DNA of 50,989 bases from Microvirga calopogonii (GTDB lineage Bacteria > Pseudomonadota > Alphaproteobacteria > Rhizobiales > Beijerinckiaceae). Position numbers and translations under genes: made by a program. Below are positions 37,505 through 47,045 of this stretch, piece by piece. The stretch is taken from contig NZ_QDGA01000024.1 of assembly GCF_003347665.1 (NCBI RefSeq), forward strand, positions 21,534-72,522. The letters are read 5' to 3'. Each line of letters starts with the position of its first letter. The stretch's first letter is position 1. The notes under the pieces are model-generated. The model saw nothing but the letters and a program-made list of their open reading frames with translations, was not told the origin of the DNA and did no database searches.

Positions 37505-38494
37505 ATGACCGACCTGAAGGGGAAAGCCTCTTCCTTCAATCAGTGGACTCTCCTCCGCATCGCAGGCGTGACCGCAATCGCCCTGACCGCAGCCAATTGC
37601 TCCTCCAATGTCCGTGGCGGCATCGATCCCAAGTATGGCGTTGCTCCGAGCCCCAAAGTGGTTGCCGACGGTCAGCCCGTTCCCAAGGGCGGCGGTCGCG
37701 AGATGGTCGGGAAGCCCTACACGGTGGCCGGCCGCACTTATGTCCCCAACGAGACGCCGCGCTCCAGCGAAGGCCTCGCCTCTTGGTACGGATCGAATTT
37801 CCATGGCCGGATGACCGCCAATGGCGAGGTGTTTGACCGGGATTCGATTGCGGCCGCGCATACCACGATGCCGCTTCCGAGCTATGCCCGGGTAACGAAT
37901 CTGCAGAACGGCCATTCGATGATCGTCCGCGTGAACGATCGCGGCCCGTTCCATGGCAATCGGGTCATCGACGTGTCCGAGCGCGCTGCCGCTGCCCTCG
38001 GGTTCCGTCAGTCCGGCACGGCGAGGGTGCGGGTCGACTACGTCGGCCGCGCGTCCACGAACGGTAGCGACGACCGTATCCTCCTGGCGAGCCTGCGGAC
38101 TGATGGAACGCCGGCATCCCTGACAGGCTCGGCACCGACGATGATCGCCCAGGCGGCACCCCAGACCAATGCTCCGCGTCAGGCGATCGCGTTGCGCACC
38201 TACGAGCCTGATGATGGAGCGTACGCGGCCCCGGCCCGTCCGTCGCAGGCGGCTGGTTCCGGCGCGGTTGCCAGCAATGTGCCGCTTCCGCCGGAGCGCC
38301 CGTTCGACCTAGGCACGATCCCGGGCGCCTCAAGCCCGGTTGCCCGGATCAGTTCCGTGGCCCCGGGAACCGCTCCGGCCTCGCGTCCCGTGGTGGCGAG
38401 CCTCTATGGAACGTCGTCTGACGATGCTCGCTCCGGTTTCCAGAGGGGCAGCAGCTCCATGGCGGCCGATCCCACGAGGTTCGTGCTGCGATAG
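37505..38494 (+). CDS. rlpA: RlpA-family septal ring lytic transglycosylase, lipoprotein
   Basis: RlpA cleaves denuded peptidoglycan strands at the division septum. 329 residues from ATG 37505; ATGs at 37469 and 37481 would add 12 or 8 residues. The signal sequence ends in LTAANC, a lipobox with an unusual Asn before the cysteine, so lipid attachment is likely but not certain. The double-psi beta-barrel domain (GLASWYGSNFHGRMTANGE, LPSYARVTNLQNG, VRVNDRGPF, IDVSERAAAALGF) is complete. A long Pro/Ala-rich tail follows with no clear SPOR domain. It precedes a dacA-type PBP, fitting a wall-remodelling pair. Confidence 0.88.
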   Translation: MTDLKGKASSFNQWTLLRIAGVTAIALTAANCSSNVRGGIDPKYGVAPSPKVVADGQPVPKGGGREMVGKPYTVAGRTYVPNETPRSSEGLASWYGSNFHGRMTANGEVFDRDSIAAAHTTMPLPSYARVTNLQNGHSMIVRVNDRGPFHGNRVIDVSERAAAALGFRQSGTARVRVDYVGRASTNGSDDRILLASLRTDGTPASLTGSAPTMIAQAAPQTNAPRQAIALRTYEPDDGAYAAPARPSQAAGSGAVASNVPLPPERPFDLGTIPGASSPVARISSVAPGTAPASRPVVASLYGTSSDDARSGFQRGSSSMAADPTRFVLR

Positions 38495-38673
38495 AAGACG
38501 GGTCCTTGCGACCTGATCGACAGAACAGCATGAATGGGTCGGCACATCGGATCGCGTCCCAAAAGCACAGGTCTACGTTCGGGTTCTATGCTCTAGCGTA
38601 GCAGCCCGTTGATTTGTTGTTGACGCGCCACAGATTCGGGGTCTCCTAGGGGAAGAGCCTGGAGAAGCCGACG

Positions 38674-39885
38674 ATGCGTCATGTTAAAATCGCCCGAGCC
38701 CTGGCGGCGATTGGATTTGTGTGGAGTGCTGTCTCTCTTTCGTTTGCGTGGCCGCAAGCGGCTCATGCACAGAATTTTCAGACATCCGCGCCCACAGCCA
38801 TCCTTATGGACGCAGGAAGCCATGCGGTTCTTTTCGAGAAGAACGCCGATGAACTGACCGCACCCGCCAGTATGGCGAAGACCATGACGGCCGAGGTGGT
38901 CTTCAACGAGATCAAGAATGGTCGCCTGAATTTCGACAGCGAATTCATGATCTCGGAGAATGCCTGGCGCAGAGGCGGCGGCGGATCCGGCGGTTCGTCC
39001 ATGTTCGCCAAGGTGAACACCCCGGTCAGGCTCGAAGACCTCATTCGGGGCCTCGTCGTTCAGTCGGGCAACGACGCGGCCATCGCCATCGCCGAAGGTG
39101 TTGCCGGAACGGAAGACAACTTCGCCCGCATGATGAACGAGCGAGCCAAGCAGATCGGCCTCACGCATTCGACGTTCCGCAACGCCACCGGCTATGGCCA
39201 TCCTGAGCAGAAGGTCACCGTGCGCGACTTGGCGAAGCTCGCGCTTCACCTCATTGAGACCTACCCGGACCTCTACAAGATTTTCGGCGAGCGCGAGTTC
39301 ACCTGGAACAAGATCCGCCAGCAGAACCGCAACCCGTTGCTGTTCATGGATATTGGCGCGGATGGTTTGAAAACCGGCAATATCGACGAGTCCGGCTTTG
39401 GCCTGATGGGCTCCGCCGTCCAGAACGACCAGCGCCTGATCGTGGTCGTGAACGGCCTCAAGACGGCCAAAGACCGCGCCACCGAGGCCCGCAAGCTTCT
39501 GGACTGGGGTTTCCGGGCCTTCGAGACCCAGCAGCTCTTCGCCGAGGGGCAGGTGGTCGGCGAGGCTCAGGTTTTCGGCGGGAACAAAAGATCGCTGCCG
39601 CTTGTGTCCAAGAAGCCTGTTCGTGTACTTGTGCCCCGTGGAGAGAGCGAACGGGTCACCGCCCGCATCGTCTACACCGGACCGCTGAAGGCTCCTGTCC
39701 AGAAGGGAGCGGAGGTGGCCCGGCTCCAGGTCAGCCGCGGGGATATGCAGGCGCTCGACATGCCGCTCTATGCCGATGAGGACATTCAGGAAGGGACGCT
39801 GAGCCAGAGGGCCCTGGATGGCCTGCTGGAATTCAGCACCGGATGGGTCCGCCGCGCTTTCACGAGTGTGATCGAAGGCATTTGA
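38674..39885 (+). CDS. D-alanyl-D-alanine carboxypeptidase, PBP5/6 type
   Basis: 403 residues. Trims the terminal D-Ala of peptidoglycan stem peptides in the periplasm. Signal peptide (1-32, cleavage after AHA), then the penicilloyl-serine transferase motifs: S66-M-A-K69, S-G-N in VVQSGNDAA, and K-T-G in DGLKTGNIDES. The PBP5_C beta domain follows and the protein ends with an amphipathic helix (LLEFSTGWVRRAFTSVI) that binds the inner membrane. The stop overlaps the tmk start (TGATG). The 179-bp gap before it contains no further feature I can support. Confidence 0.93.
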   Translation: MRHVKIARALAAIGFVWSAVSLSFAWPQAAHAQNFQTSAPTAILMDAGSHAVLFEKNADELTAPASMAKTMTAEVVFNEIKNGRLNFDSEFMISENAWRRGGGGSGGSSMFAKVNTPVRLEDLIRGLVVQSGNDAAIAIAEGVAGTEDNFARMMNERAKQIGLTHSTFRNATGYGHPEQKVTVRDLAKLALHLIETYPDLYKIFGEREFTWNKIRQQNRNPLLFMDIGADGLKTGNIDESGFGLMGSAVQNDQRLIVVVNGLKTAKDRATEARKLLDWGFRAFETQQLFAEGQVVGEAQVFGGNKRSLPLVSKKPVRVLVPRGESERVTARIVYTGPLKAPVQKGAEVARLQVSRGDMQALDMPLYADEDIQEGTLSQRALDGLLEFSTGWVRRAFTSVIEGI

Positions 39886-40559
39886 TGGCTGGCTGTTTCA
39901 TTACATTCGAAGGCGGGGAGGGCGCCGGCAAGTCGACCCAGATCCAAAGGCTGAAGACCCGGCTGGAGCGTCTCGCTCAGCCGGTCCTCGTGACCCGCGA
40001 GCCCGGCGGCTCGCCGCATGCCGAGGAAATCCGTGCATTCATTCTGGGCGGCCAAGCCAAGCATCTCGGGCCTTTCGCGGAAGCTCTCCTGTTCGCCGCA
40101 GCCCGGATCGACCACCTGGACAAGACCATCAAGCCGGCGCTCAAGGGCGGGACCCACGTTCTCTGCGACCGCTTCGCGGATTCGACCCGGGCCTATCAAG
40201 GTTCCCTGGGCAATCTCGACAAGGATCTGATCGACCAGCTCGAGAGGGTGACCCTGCAGGGCGTAAGGCCCGATCTGACCTTGATCCTCGATCTTCCCGC
40301 CGAAACCGGGCTGGCCCGAGCCGGAGCCCGGCAGGCGGGGAAAGGCGAGGGGGCTGATCGGTTCGAGGAGGAGGACGTCTCCTTCCACCAATCCCTGAGG
40401 CAGGCCTATCTCTCCATCGCCCAGGCCGAGCCGAAACGATGCGTTGTCATCAACGCCGACCAGGATCCCGACGAGGTCGAGACTGCGATCTGGGCTGCCG
40501 TGCGCGAGCGTCTTCCTCAACTGGCCGAACATGCGATGAGGCCTCTCGATGTCGCGTGA
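39885..40559 (+). CDS. tmk: Thymidylate kinase
   Basis: Phosphorylates dTMP to dTDP. 224 residues. P-loop GGEGAGKST (10-18), the DRF/DR-type motif in CDRFADSTRAYQG that binds dTMP and Mg, and a LID segment ARQAGKGEGADRFEEE. ATG 39885 overlaps the stop of the PBP gene, so translation is probably coupled. The 3' end overlaps holB by 11 bp. The pair tmk-holB is one of the most conserved arrangements in bacteria. Confidence 0.96.
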   Translation: MAGCFITFEGGEGAGKSTQIQRLKTRLERLAQPVLVTREPGGSPHAEEIRAFILGGQAKHLGPFAEALLFAAARIDHLDKTIKPALKGGTHVLCDRFADSTRAYQGSLGNLDKDLIDQLERVTLQGVRPDLTLILDLPAETGLARAGARQAGKGEGADRFEEEDVSFHQSLRQAYLSIAQAEPKRCVVINADQDPDEVETAIWAAVRERLPQLAEHAMRPLDVA

Positions 40560-41613
40560 CGAGCAGGGCATTCCGGAGCCGGATCAGTTCGACAATGCGC
40601 CCCACCCCCGGGAGCAGTTCGCGTTCTTCGGCCACCGAGAGGGCGAGGAGGCTTTCCTCGAGGGCCTGCGCAGCGGCCGCCTTCACCATGCCTGGCTCAT
40701 CGGCGGAGCCCAGGGGATCGGCAAGGCCACTCTGGCCTATCGGGTGGCCCGCACGGTTCTCGATCCGCAGAAGTCGAACGACCGGTCGATTTCAAGCCTA
40801 GACGTCCCGGCCGGTTCGCATGTGGCGCGTCAGGTGGCGGTGCTCTCGCATCCCAATCTTTCCGTTTTGAGGCGAGCTCCGGCTACGGACAAAAAGGGGC
40901 CGTCCGCTACGATTCCGGTCGATGCGGTGCGTCGGGCGCTCGGCATGTTCGGCTCGACCGCCGCCGACGGGGGCTACCGGGTCTGCATCGTCGACAGTGC
41001 CGAGGACCTGACCATTTCGAGCGCTAACGCGTTGCTCAAGGTGATCGAGGAGCCGCCGCCGCGTTCGCTCTTTCTGATCGTCAGCCACGCGCCCCAGCGG
41101 GTTCTCCCGACTATTCGCTCGCGCTGCCGACGGCTCCTGCTTCGCCCCCTGGAGGAACAGGACATCAAGGCAGCGATCGCTTCCCTCGGGGCTCCCTGGA
41201 CCGATATCCCGCGGGACGTGGTGGATCAGGCGCTTCGCTATGGAGAAGGCTCGGTCCGACGCACCCTCGAGCTGCTCGACGCCGACAAGGTGGCCTTCAT
41301 CGATCAGGTGACCCGGCTCTTGAACGGTTTGCCGAAAGTCGACACCAAGCAGATTCTCGCGCTTGCCGAAGCTCTGTCAAAACGCGACGCTGACGACAGT
41401 TATGAGCTCACCCTGGAAACCGTGCAGCGCTGGGTCTCCGATCGGCTCCACGAGCGGGCGGGCCTGGGTGCGTCCCGCCTTGCGCCTTTGGTGGAGGTAT
41501 GTGACAAGATCGGCCGTTCGGCGCGCGAGATCGATGTGTTCAACCTCGACCGCCGGCCCTTCATCCTGACGATGTTCGATGATCTCGCCGAAGCGGTTCG
41601 GCGGGCGGCTTGA
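40549..41613 (+). CDS. holB: DNA polymerase III subunit delta'
   Basis: 354 residues. Clamp-loader subunit. The AAA+ domain has LHHAWLIGGAQGIGKATLAYRVAR, a Walker A that keeps the GK but has A for the usual T/S, consistent with the non-hydrolysing role of delta'. The sensor-1 ANALLKVIEEPP helix and the SRC motif (TIRSRCRRL) that supplies the arginine finger are present. It overlaps tmk by 11 bp, and metG follows after 46 bp. Confidence 0.95.
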   Translation: MSRDEQGIPEPDQFDNAPHPREQFAFFGHREGEEAFLEGLRSGRLHHAWLIGGAQGIGKATLAYRVARTVLDPQKSNDRSISSLDVPAGSHVARQVAVLSHPNLSVLRRAPATDKKGPSATIPVDAVRRALGMFGSTAADGGYRVCIVDSAEDLTISSANALLKVIEEPPPRSLFLIVSHAPQRVLPTIRSRCRRLLLRPLEEQDIKAAIASLGAPWTDIPRDVVDQALRYGEGSVRRTLELLDADKVAFIDQVTRLLNGLPKVDTKQILALAEALSKRDADDSYELTLETVQRWVSDRLHERAGLGASRLAPLVEVCDKIGRSAREIDVFNLDRRPFILTMFDDLAEAVRRAA

Positions 41614-41659
41614 AGCCTCGTCGTCCGAATGGTTTTGATTTCAGGTTTTAGGATCCGAC

Positions 41660-43210
41660 ATGGCCGACAAACAGAAATTCTACATCACCACGGCTATTTC
41701 GTACCCGAATGGGGCTCCCCATATCGGCCATGCCTACGAGGTCGTTGCATCCGATGCGATCGCGCGGTTCAAGCGTATCGACGGCTATGACGTGTTCTTC
41801 ATGACCGGAACGGACGAGCATGGACTGAAGATCCAGCAGACGGCCGACAAGAACGGCACGACGCCCAAGGCCTTCGTCGACGAGATGGCGGCGAAGTTCA
41901 AGGCCATGGCCGACCGGCTCGATTGCTCCTATGACCGGTTCATCCGCACGACCGATCCCGATCATCTGCCCTCGACCCAGGAGCTATGGCGCCGGATGCA
42001 GGAGAAGGGGGATATCTATCTCTCCAACTATTCCGGCTGGTACTCGGTCCGCGACGAGGCCTATTACGACGAGAGCGAGCTGACGAAGCAGCCTGACGGC
42101 AGCTGGCGCGCGCCGACCGGAACGCCCGTGGATTGGATCGAGGAGGAGAGCTACTTCTTCCGCCTCTCCGCCTACCAAGACCGCCTGCTCGCCCATTACG
42201 AGGCTAATCCGGATTTCATCAGCCCGGAAACCCGCCGCAACGAGATCACGAGTTTCGTCCGGTCCGGCCTCCAGGACCTCTCGATCAGCCGGACGACCTT
42301 CAACTGGGGCCTGCCGGTGCCCGGCGATCCGAAGCACGTCATGTATGTCTGGATCGACGCCCTCAACAATTACATAACCGGCTGCGGCTTCCCGAACGAG
42401 AACGATCCGCGCTGGCATTATTGGCCGGCGGACGTGCACATCATCGGCAAGGACATCGTGCGCTTCCACACGGTCTACTGGCCCGCTTTCCTCATGTCGG
42501 CCGAGCTGCCGCTGCCCAAGCGCGTCTTCGGCCATGGCTTCCTGCTCAACAAGGGCGAGAAGATGTCGAAGTCGGTCGGCAACGTGGTCGATCCATTCGA
42601 TCTCGCCGATACCTACGGGGTCGACCAGATCCGCTACTTCTTCATGCGCGAGGTGCCCTTCGGCCAGGACGGGAACTACTCCCACGAGGCTATCGTCAAC
42701 CGCATCAACGCTGATCTCGCGAACGATCTCGGTAACCTTGCCCAGCGCTCCCTGTCCATGATCGCCAAGAACTGCGACGCTGCCGTTCCGCAGCCGGGCG
42801 AGTTCACCCAGGCCGATCAGGACATGCTATGGCTTGCCGATGCGCTGCCTGGAAAGACGAGAGCGGCCATGAAGGACTTCGCCGTCCACACGACGCTGTC
42901 CGAGATCTGGGCCGTGGTGGCGGAAGCCAACCGCTATTTCGCCTCCCAGGAGCCCTGGGTGCTGCGCAAGAGCGACCCTGTGCGGATGAACACGGTGCTG
43001 TACGTGACGGCCGAAGTTCTGCGGGCGGTCGGAATCCTGGCTCAGCCTTTCGTGCCGACGGCGGCTGCCAAGCTGCTCGACCTTCTGGCGGTTCCGCCAG
43101 AGGGCAGGGTGCTTGCGAACATCGGCCCGGAGCACCGCTTGGCGGCTGGAACTGCCTTGCCGCAACCTGCGCCGATTTTCCCGCGTTATATCGAGGCGGA
43201 GGCGTCCTGA
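41660..43210 (+). CDS. metG: Methionyl-tRNA synthetase
   Basis: 516 residues. Class I synthetase with the HIGH motif at H21-I-G-H24 and KMSKS at 301-305. The connecting region has [11 protein letters not shown] without zinc-binding cysteines, so this is the short, zinc-free type. The C-terminal tRNA-binding/dimerisation domain of the E. coli enzyme is absent, as usual in alphaproteobacteria. It lies in the holB-metG-tatD-MBL unit, interrupted here by the GH1-like gene. Confidence 0.97.
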   Translation: MADKQKFYITTAISYPNGAPHIGHAYEVVASDAIARFKRIDGYDVFFMTGTDEHGLKIQQTADKNGTTPKAFVDEMAAKFKAMADRLDCSYDRFIRTTDPDHLPSTQELWRRMQEKGDIYLSNYSGWYSVRDEAYYDESELTKQPDGSWRAPTGTPVDWIEEESYFFRLSAYQDRLLAHYEANPDFISPETRRNEITSFVRSGLQDLSISRTTFNWGLPVPGDPKHVMYVWIDALNNYITGCGFPNENDPRWHYWPADVHIIGKDIVRFHTVYWPAFLMSAELPLPKRVFGHGFLLNKGEKMSKSVGNVVDPFDLADTYGVDQIRYFFMREVPFGQDGNYSHEAIVNRINADLANDLGNLAQRSLSMIAKNCDAAVPQPGEFTQADQDMLWLADALPGKTRAAMKDFAVHTTLSEIWAVVAEANRYFASQEPWVLRKSDPVRMNTVLYVTAEVLRAVGILAQPFVPTAAAKLLDLLAVPPEGRVLANIGPEHRLAAGTALPQPAPIFPRYIEAEAS

Positions 43211-43254
43211 CGCGTCCGCTTTGATCGGCCGTCACGGCCCTCGGCGGAAGCGCG

Positions 43255-44586
43255 ATGTACACCACGTTCATGTTTGCCACCGGGATCGAGAACAGCATCC
43301 CGACCATCAACAATGGCCGCGCCCGCATCGACGAGATGGAGAAATGCGGCCATTACACCCATTGGCGGACGGATTTCGAGCTCTTGGAGGATCTCGACAT
43401 CCAAGTCCTCCGCTATGGTCCGCCGCTCCACAAGACGTTCATCGGCCCGGGGCGTTACGACTGGACCTTTGCCGACATGACCTTCGGCGAGCTCCAGCGC
43501 CGCAACATCATTCCCATCGTCGATCTATGCCATTTCGGCGTGCCGGATTGGATCGGCAATTTCCAGAACCCGGATTTCCCTGCTCTTTTCGCGTCTTATG
43601 CGGAAGACTTCGCGCGTCGCTTCACTTGGCTTCAGCTCTATACCCCCATCAACGAGATGTTCATCTGCGCCCAGTTCTCGGCCGCCTACGGCTGGTGGAA
43701 CGAGCAGCTGACAAGCGACCAGTCGTTCGTGACCGCCCTGAAGCATATCGTGAAGGCCAACGTGCTGGCCATGGAGCGGATTCTCAAGGTTCGGCCGGAT
43801 GCCCTGTTCATCCAGAGCGAATCTTCGGAATATTTCCATGCGGAGAACCCGGCGGCCATCAAGCCCTCCGAGATCATGAATTCCCGGCGCTTCCTGTCCC
43901 TCGACCTGAACTATGGAAGACGGGTCGACTCGGAAATGTACGAGTTCCTGATGGATAGCGGCATGACCCGGGACGAGTACCATTTCTTCCTCAGCCGTTC
44001 GTCCCTCCGCCATCACTGCATTATGGGGAACGACTACTACGTCACAAACGAGCACCGGGTTCGGGAGGACGGCACGACCGAGTCAGCCGGGGATGTTTTT
44101 GGTTACGACGAGATTACCCGGCAGTACTATGATCGCTATCGGCTGCCCGTCATGCATACCGAGACAAACCTCATGCAGGGCCCAAATGGCGATGAGGCGG
44201 TCAACTGGCTCTGGAAGCAATGGGCGAATGTGCTGAGAGTCCGCAACACGGGTGTCCCTATCGTCGGCTTTACGTGGTACTCGCTTACCGACCAGATGGA
44301 CTGGGATACGGCGCTTCGGGAGGAAAACAACCGGGTCACTCCCGTCGGTCTTTACGACCTTGACCGCAACATCCGTCCCGTGGGGCGCCGCTATAAGAAG
44401 CTGATTCACGATTGGTGCGACGTGCTTCCCGCCCAAAGCGTGTGCCTGACCGTACCCGTCGTCCGCCCACAGGATCATGACGAGGCGCCGATCCGCAGGC
44501 ACCAGGACCGGATGCGCAAGATGCTGCACAAGGAGGCCAAGGAGGACGACGAACCCGTGGCCACCGCCCAGGGTGCCCATCGGTAG
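43255..44586 (+). CDS. Glycoside hydrolase family 1-like protein
   Basis: 443 residues. A TIM barrel of GH1 beta-glucosidase type: HYTHWRTDFELLEDLDIQVLRYG, GPGRYDWTFADMTF, PIVDLCHFGVPDW, WLQLYTPINEMF, GVPIVGFTWYSLTDQMDW and GLYDLDRNIRPVGRRYKKLI match the barrel strands. E134 in TPINEM is the likely acid/base and E303 in HTETN the nucleophile, both in non-standard contexts (canonical NEP and ENG). No signal peptide, so probably cytosolic. A charged tail of about 50 residues ends it. Substrate is unknown. It splits the otherwise conserved metG-tatD spacing. Confidence 0.8.
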   Translation: MYTTFMFATGIENSIPTINNGRARIDEMEKCGHYTHWRTDFELLEDLDIQVLRYGPPLHKTFIGPGRYDWTFADMTFGELQRRNIIPIVDLCHFGVPDWIGNFQNPDFPALFASYAEDFARRFTWLQLYTPINEMFICAQFSAAYGWWNEQLTSDQSFVTALKHIVKANVLAMERILKVRPDALFIQSESSEYFHAENPAAIKPSEIMNSRRFLSLDLNYGRRVDSEMYEFLMDSGMTRDEYHFFLSRSSLRHHCIMGNDYYVTNEHRVREDGTTESAGDVFGYDEITRQYYDRYRLPVMHTETNLMQGPNGDEAVNWLWKQWANVLRVRNTGVPIVGFTWYSLTDQMDWDTALREENNRVTPVGLYDLDRNIRPVGRRYKKLIHDWCDVLPAQSVCLTVPVVRPQDHDEAPIRRHQDRMRKMLHKEAKEDDEPVATAQGAHR

Positions 44587-44653
44587 ACGGATAGGCCGAT
44601 CCGATCTATTCAGCTAGCGCATCGCGCGGACCCAGAGGAGGGCGCCTTCACCC

Positions 44654-45463
44654 ATGCTGGTCGACAGCCACTGCCACCTGGACTTCCCGGATTTTCAGAG
44701 CCGCCTCCGCGAGGTACTGGCTGCCGCTTCAGCCGCCGACGTCGGTCGCATGGTGACGATCTCGACCCGCGTGGCGCACTTCGACACCTACCGGTCCCTA
44801 GCCGAGTCGCATGAGAGCATCTTCTGCTCCGTCGGCACCCACCCGCACAATGCGGCGGACGAGCCCGATGTGCCGGCCGAGCGGCTGGCCGAGCTCTCGG
44901 CCCATCCCCGCTGCATCGCCATCGGCGAGGCGGGTCTCGACTATCATTACGACAAAAGCCCGCGCGACGTGCAGCAGCGGGTATTCCGCACCCATATCGA
45001 GGCCGCGAGGACAACCGGGCTGCCCGTCGTCATCCATGCCCGCAATGCCGACGAGGACATGATCCGGATCCTGACCGAGGAGATGGGGCGAGGGCGCTTC
45101 GATGCGGTCCTCCACTGCTTCTCGTCCGGTGAAAAGCTGGCCCGGATTGGCGTCGAACTCGGCCTCTACGTTTCGTTCTCGGGCATTCTGACCTTCCGGA
45201 ATTCGGAGGAGATCCGTCGCATCGCGGCGGCCGTTCCCCATGATCGCCTGCTGGTCGAGACCGATGCGCCCTATCTGGCTCCCGTACCTTATCGTGGGAA
45301 GACCAACGAGCCGGCTTTCGTGGCCCACACGGCCCACGTGCTCGCGGAGGTCACCGGGATGAGCGACCAGGAGACTGCCAGCCTGACGACGGCCAATTTT
45401 TATCGCCTGTTTTCCAAGGCAGCCGCCGCTGATGCGGTCGAGGGGCAGGCGATCGCATCATGA
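44654..45463 (+). CDS. TatD-family metal-dependent hydrolase
   Basis: 269 residues. Amidohydrolase barrel with DNase activity reported for E. coli TatD. Metal ligands: H6-C-H8 in DSHCHLD, E92 in GEAGLDYH, H in VIHARNADEDM, H in LHCFS and D in ETDAPYLAP. It closely matches the alphaproteobacterial TatD/YcfH group that follows metG and holB. The stop overlaps the next gene's start (ATGA), so the two are translationally coupled. Confidence 0.94.
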   Translation: MLVDSHCHLDFPDFQSRLREVLAAASAADVGRMVTISTRVAHFDTYRSLAESHESIFCSVGTHPHNAADEPDVPAERLAELSAHPRCIAIGEAGLDYHYDKSPRDVQQRVFRTHIEAARTTGLPVVIHARNADEDMIRILTEEMGRGRFDAVLHCFSSGEKLARIGVELGLYVSFSGILTFRNSEEIRRIAAAVPHDRLLVETDAPYLAPVPYRGKTNEPAFVAHTAHVLAEVTGMSDQETASLTTANFYRLFSKAAAADAVEGQAIAS

Positions 45464-46260
45464 CCTTGAAAATCACGATCCTCGGTTGCGGATCCTCGGC
45501 CGGCGTGCCGCGCGTGGGCGTCGGCTGGGGCGCCTGCGATCCCTCGAATCCCAAGAATCGCCGCCGCCGCTGCTCGATCCTGGTCGAGAAAACGGGCCTG
45601 GACGGAGCAAAGACAACCCTCTTGGTCGATACCGGACCGGACCTGCGCGAGCAGCTCCTTAGTGCCGATGTCCGGCATCTCGATGCCGTGCTCGTCACGC
45701 ATGAGCACGCGGACCATATCCATGGGATCGACGATCTACGTCCGCTCGCCCTCGTCCAGCGGCAGCGGATTCCGGTCTATGCCGACCGAATGACCAGCGA
45801 GCTGCTCCAGATGCGGTTCGGCTATTGCTTCGACACGCCGGCCGGCAGCAGCTATCCGCCGATCCTCAGAATGCGCCATCTGCAGCCCGGCACGATGACG
45901 TCGATCTCTGGCGCTGGCGGCAACATCGAGGCACTGCCATTCAGGATGATCCACGGCGATATCGACGCCATGGGCTTCAGGTTCGGCAAGATCGCCTACG
46001 CGCCGGATGTGAGCCGCATGCCGGAAGAGAGCCTGCCTGTCCTGGAGGGCCTGGATGTCCTGATCCTGGATGCCTTGCGCTACACGCCGCATCCGACCCA
46101 TTTTTCCGTGTCCGAAGCCTTGGAGCTGATCGACAGGGTCAAGCCTAAGCGCGCCATCCTGACGAACCTGCATACGGATTTGGACTACGAGGCCCTGCGC
46201 GGCAAGCTGCCAGGACATATCGAACCGGCCTATGACGGGCTGCAGATCGAGGCTCCTTGA
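45460..46260 (+). CDS. MBL-fold metallo-hydrolase, PhnP-like
   Basis: 266 residues. The metallo-beta-lactamase metal motif is H81-E-H83-A-D85-H86, followed by H-x-x near MIHGDID, D in APDVSRMP and a final HTDLDY. The N-terminal GCGSSAGVPRVGVGWGACDP and NPKNRRRRCS segments, the latter with paired cysteines, are typical of PhnP-like phosphoribosyl cyclic phosphodiesterases. The genes for phosphonate breakdown are not nearby; the conserved tatD partner suggests a nucleic-acid or nucleotide housekeeping role. End of the housekeeping operon. Confidence 0.9.
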   Translation: MTLKITILGCGSSAGVPRVGVGWGACDPSNPKNRRRRCSILVEKTGLDGAKTTLLVDTGPDLREQLLSADVRHLDAVLVTHEHADHIHGIDDLRPLALVQRQRIPVYADRMTSELLQMRFGYCFDTPAGSSYPPILRMRHLQPGTMTSISGAGGNIEALPFRMIHGDIDAMGFRFGKIAYAPDVSRMPEESLPVLEGLDVLILDALRYTPHPTHFSVSEALELIDRVKPKRAILTNLHTDLDYEALRGKLPGHIEPAYDGLQIEAP

Positions 46261-46301
46261 GGGTTACCGGCCCTGAACCCTAACCCTTCGAAACGCAGGC
46301 C

Positions 46302-46979
46302 TCAGACCACCCGGCCGGAGCGTTGCTCCAGAACGGCGATGTACGCGTCCCGAGACGGCTTGAGATGGTCGCGGCAGAGCTGCACCAATTTCTCGCGATC
46401 GGCTGCTTTCAGGGCTTCGATCATGGCCCGATGGTCCTCCTTTGCCTTGGCGAGGTGCTCTGGATCCGCCGCCGTATAGGAACGGACCCCATGGGCCTTC
46501 TGGGCGAGATTCCGAATGAGTTCGATCAGGTGCGGGTTGCCGCAGGCGCCGAAGAGCGCGTTGTGGAAGGCTATGTTCGTCCGGAACGCTGCCCGGGAAT
46601 CGCCCCGGTCGACGGCGGTGGAATGCTCCTCGTGGATATCGGTGAGGGCGGCGAGGGTCTCCGGCCCGGGCGGAAGCGGGATCTGCTGCGCCGCGAGCGT
46701 CTCCAAGGCCTCGCGTACGAAATAGATTTGACGAACATCCATCGGACTCAGCATGCGCACCGTCGCGCCCTTGTTCTGCACGCGCTCGACCAAGCCCATC
46801 CGCTCGAGCTCAGCGATAGCCTCGCGTACGACATGCCGTTTGACGTCGAACCGGGCAGCGATGTCTTCCTCGATCAGCCGCTCCCTGGGCTGCAGCCACC
46901 CGAGGACGATTTCCTCCTCCAGGGCATGCGCCACCTGCCTAGCGCGAGCTGCCGAGGCCTGTCTCTCCGCACCATCCAT
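46302..46979 (-). CDS. GntR/FadR-family (FCD) transcriptional regulator
   Basis: 225 residues. An N-terminal winged helix (about 12-75) with LQPRERLIEEDIAARFDVKRHVVREAIAELERMGLVE and the wing NKGATVRML. The all-helical FCD ligand-binding domain follows, with metal-binding histidine FHNALF and the H-x-x-x-I EDHRAMIEALKA helix. It is divergent from the dehydratase gene with a 66-bp gap that holds a palindrome. Its likely ligand is a sugar acid or tartrate, and it likely represses the adjoining catabolic genes; this is inference from position. Confidence 0.92.
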   Translation of the reverse strand: MDGAERQASAARARQVAHALEEEIVLGWLQPRERLIEEDIAARFDVKRHVVREAIAELERMGLVERVQNKGATVRMLSPMDVRQIYFVREALETLAAQQIPLPPGPETLAALTDIHEEHSTAVDRGDSRAAFRTNIAFHNALFGACGNPHLIELIRNLAQKAHGVRSYTAADPEHLAKAKEDHRAMIEALKAADREKLVQLCRDHLKPSRDAYIAVLEQRSGRVV

Positions 46980-46997
46980 GCCGACAACCAGTCCTAA

Positions 46998-47013
46998 TCA
47001 ACATTATTGTTGA
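46998..47013. promoter_or_regulatory. Candidate GntR operator overlapping a -35 element
   Basis: TCAACATTATTGTTGA is a perfect palindrome (6-bp arms, 4-bp centre) in the 66-bp divergent gap. Its right end overlaps TTGACA (47010-47015), a -35 hexamer for the dehydratase gene; an AATGAT -10 lies 16 bp further on. Binding here would block that promoter. Confidence 0.55.
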
Positions 47014-47045
47014 CAATCTTGATAACACATCAATGATCGCTCGTC

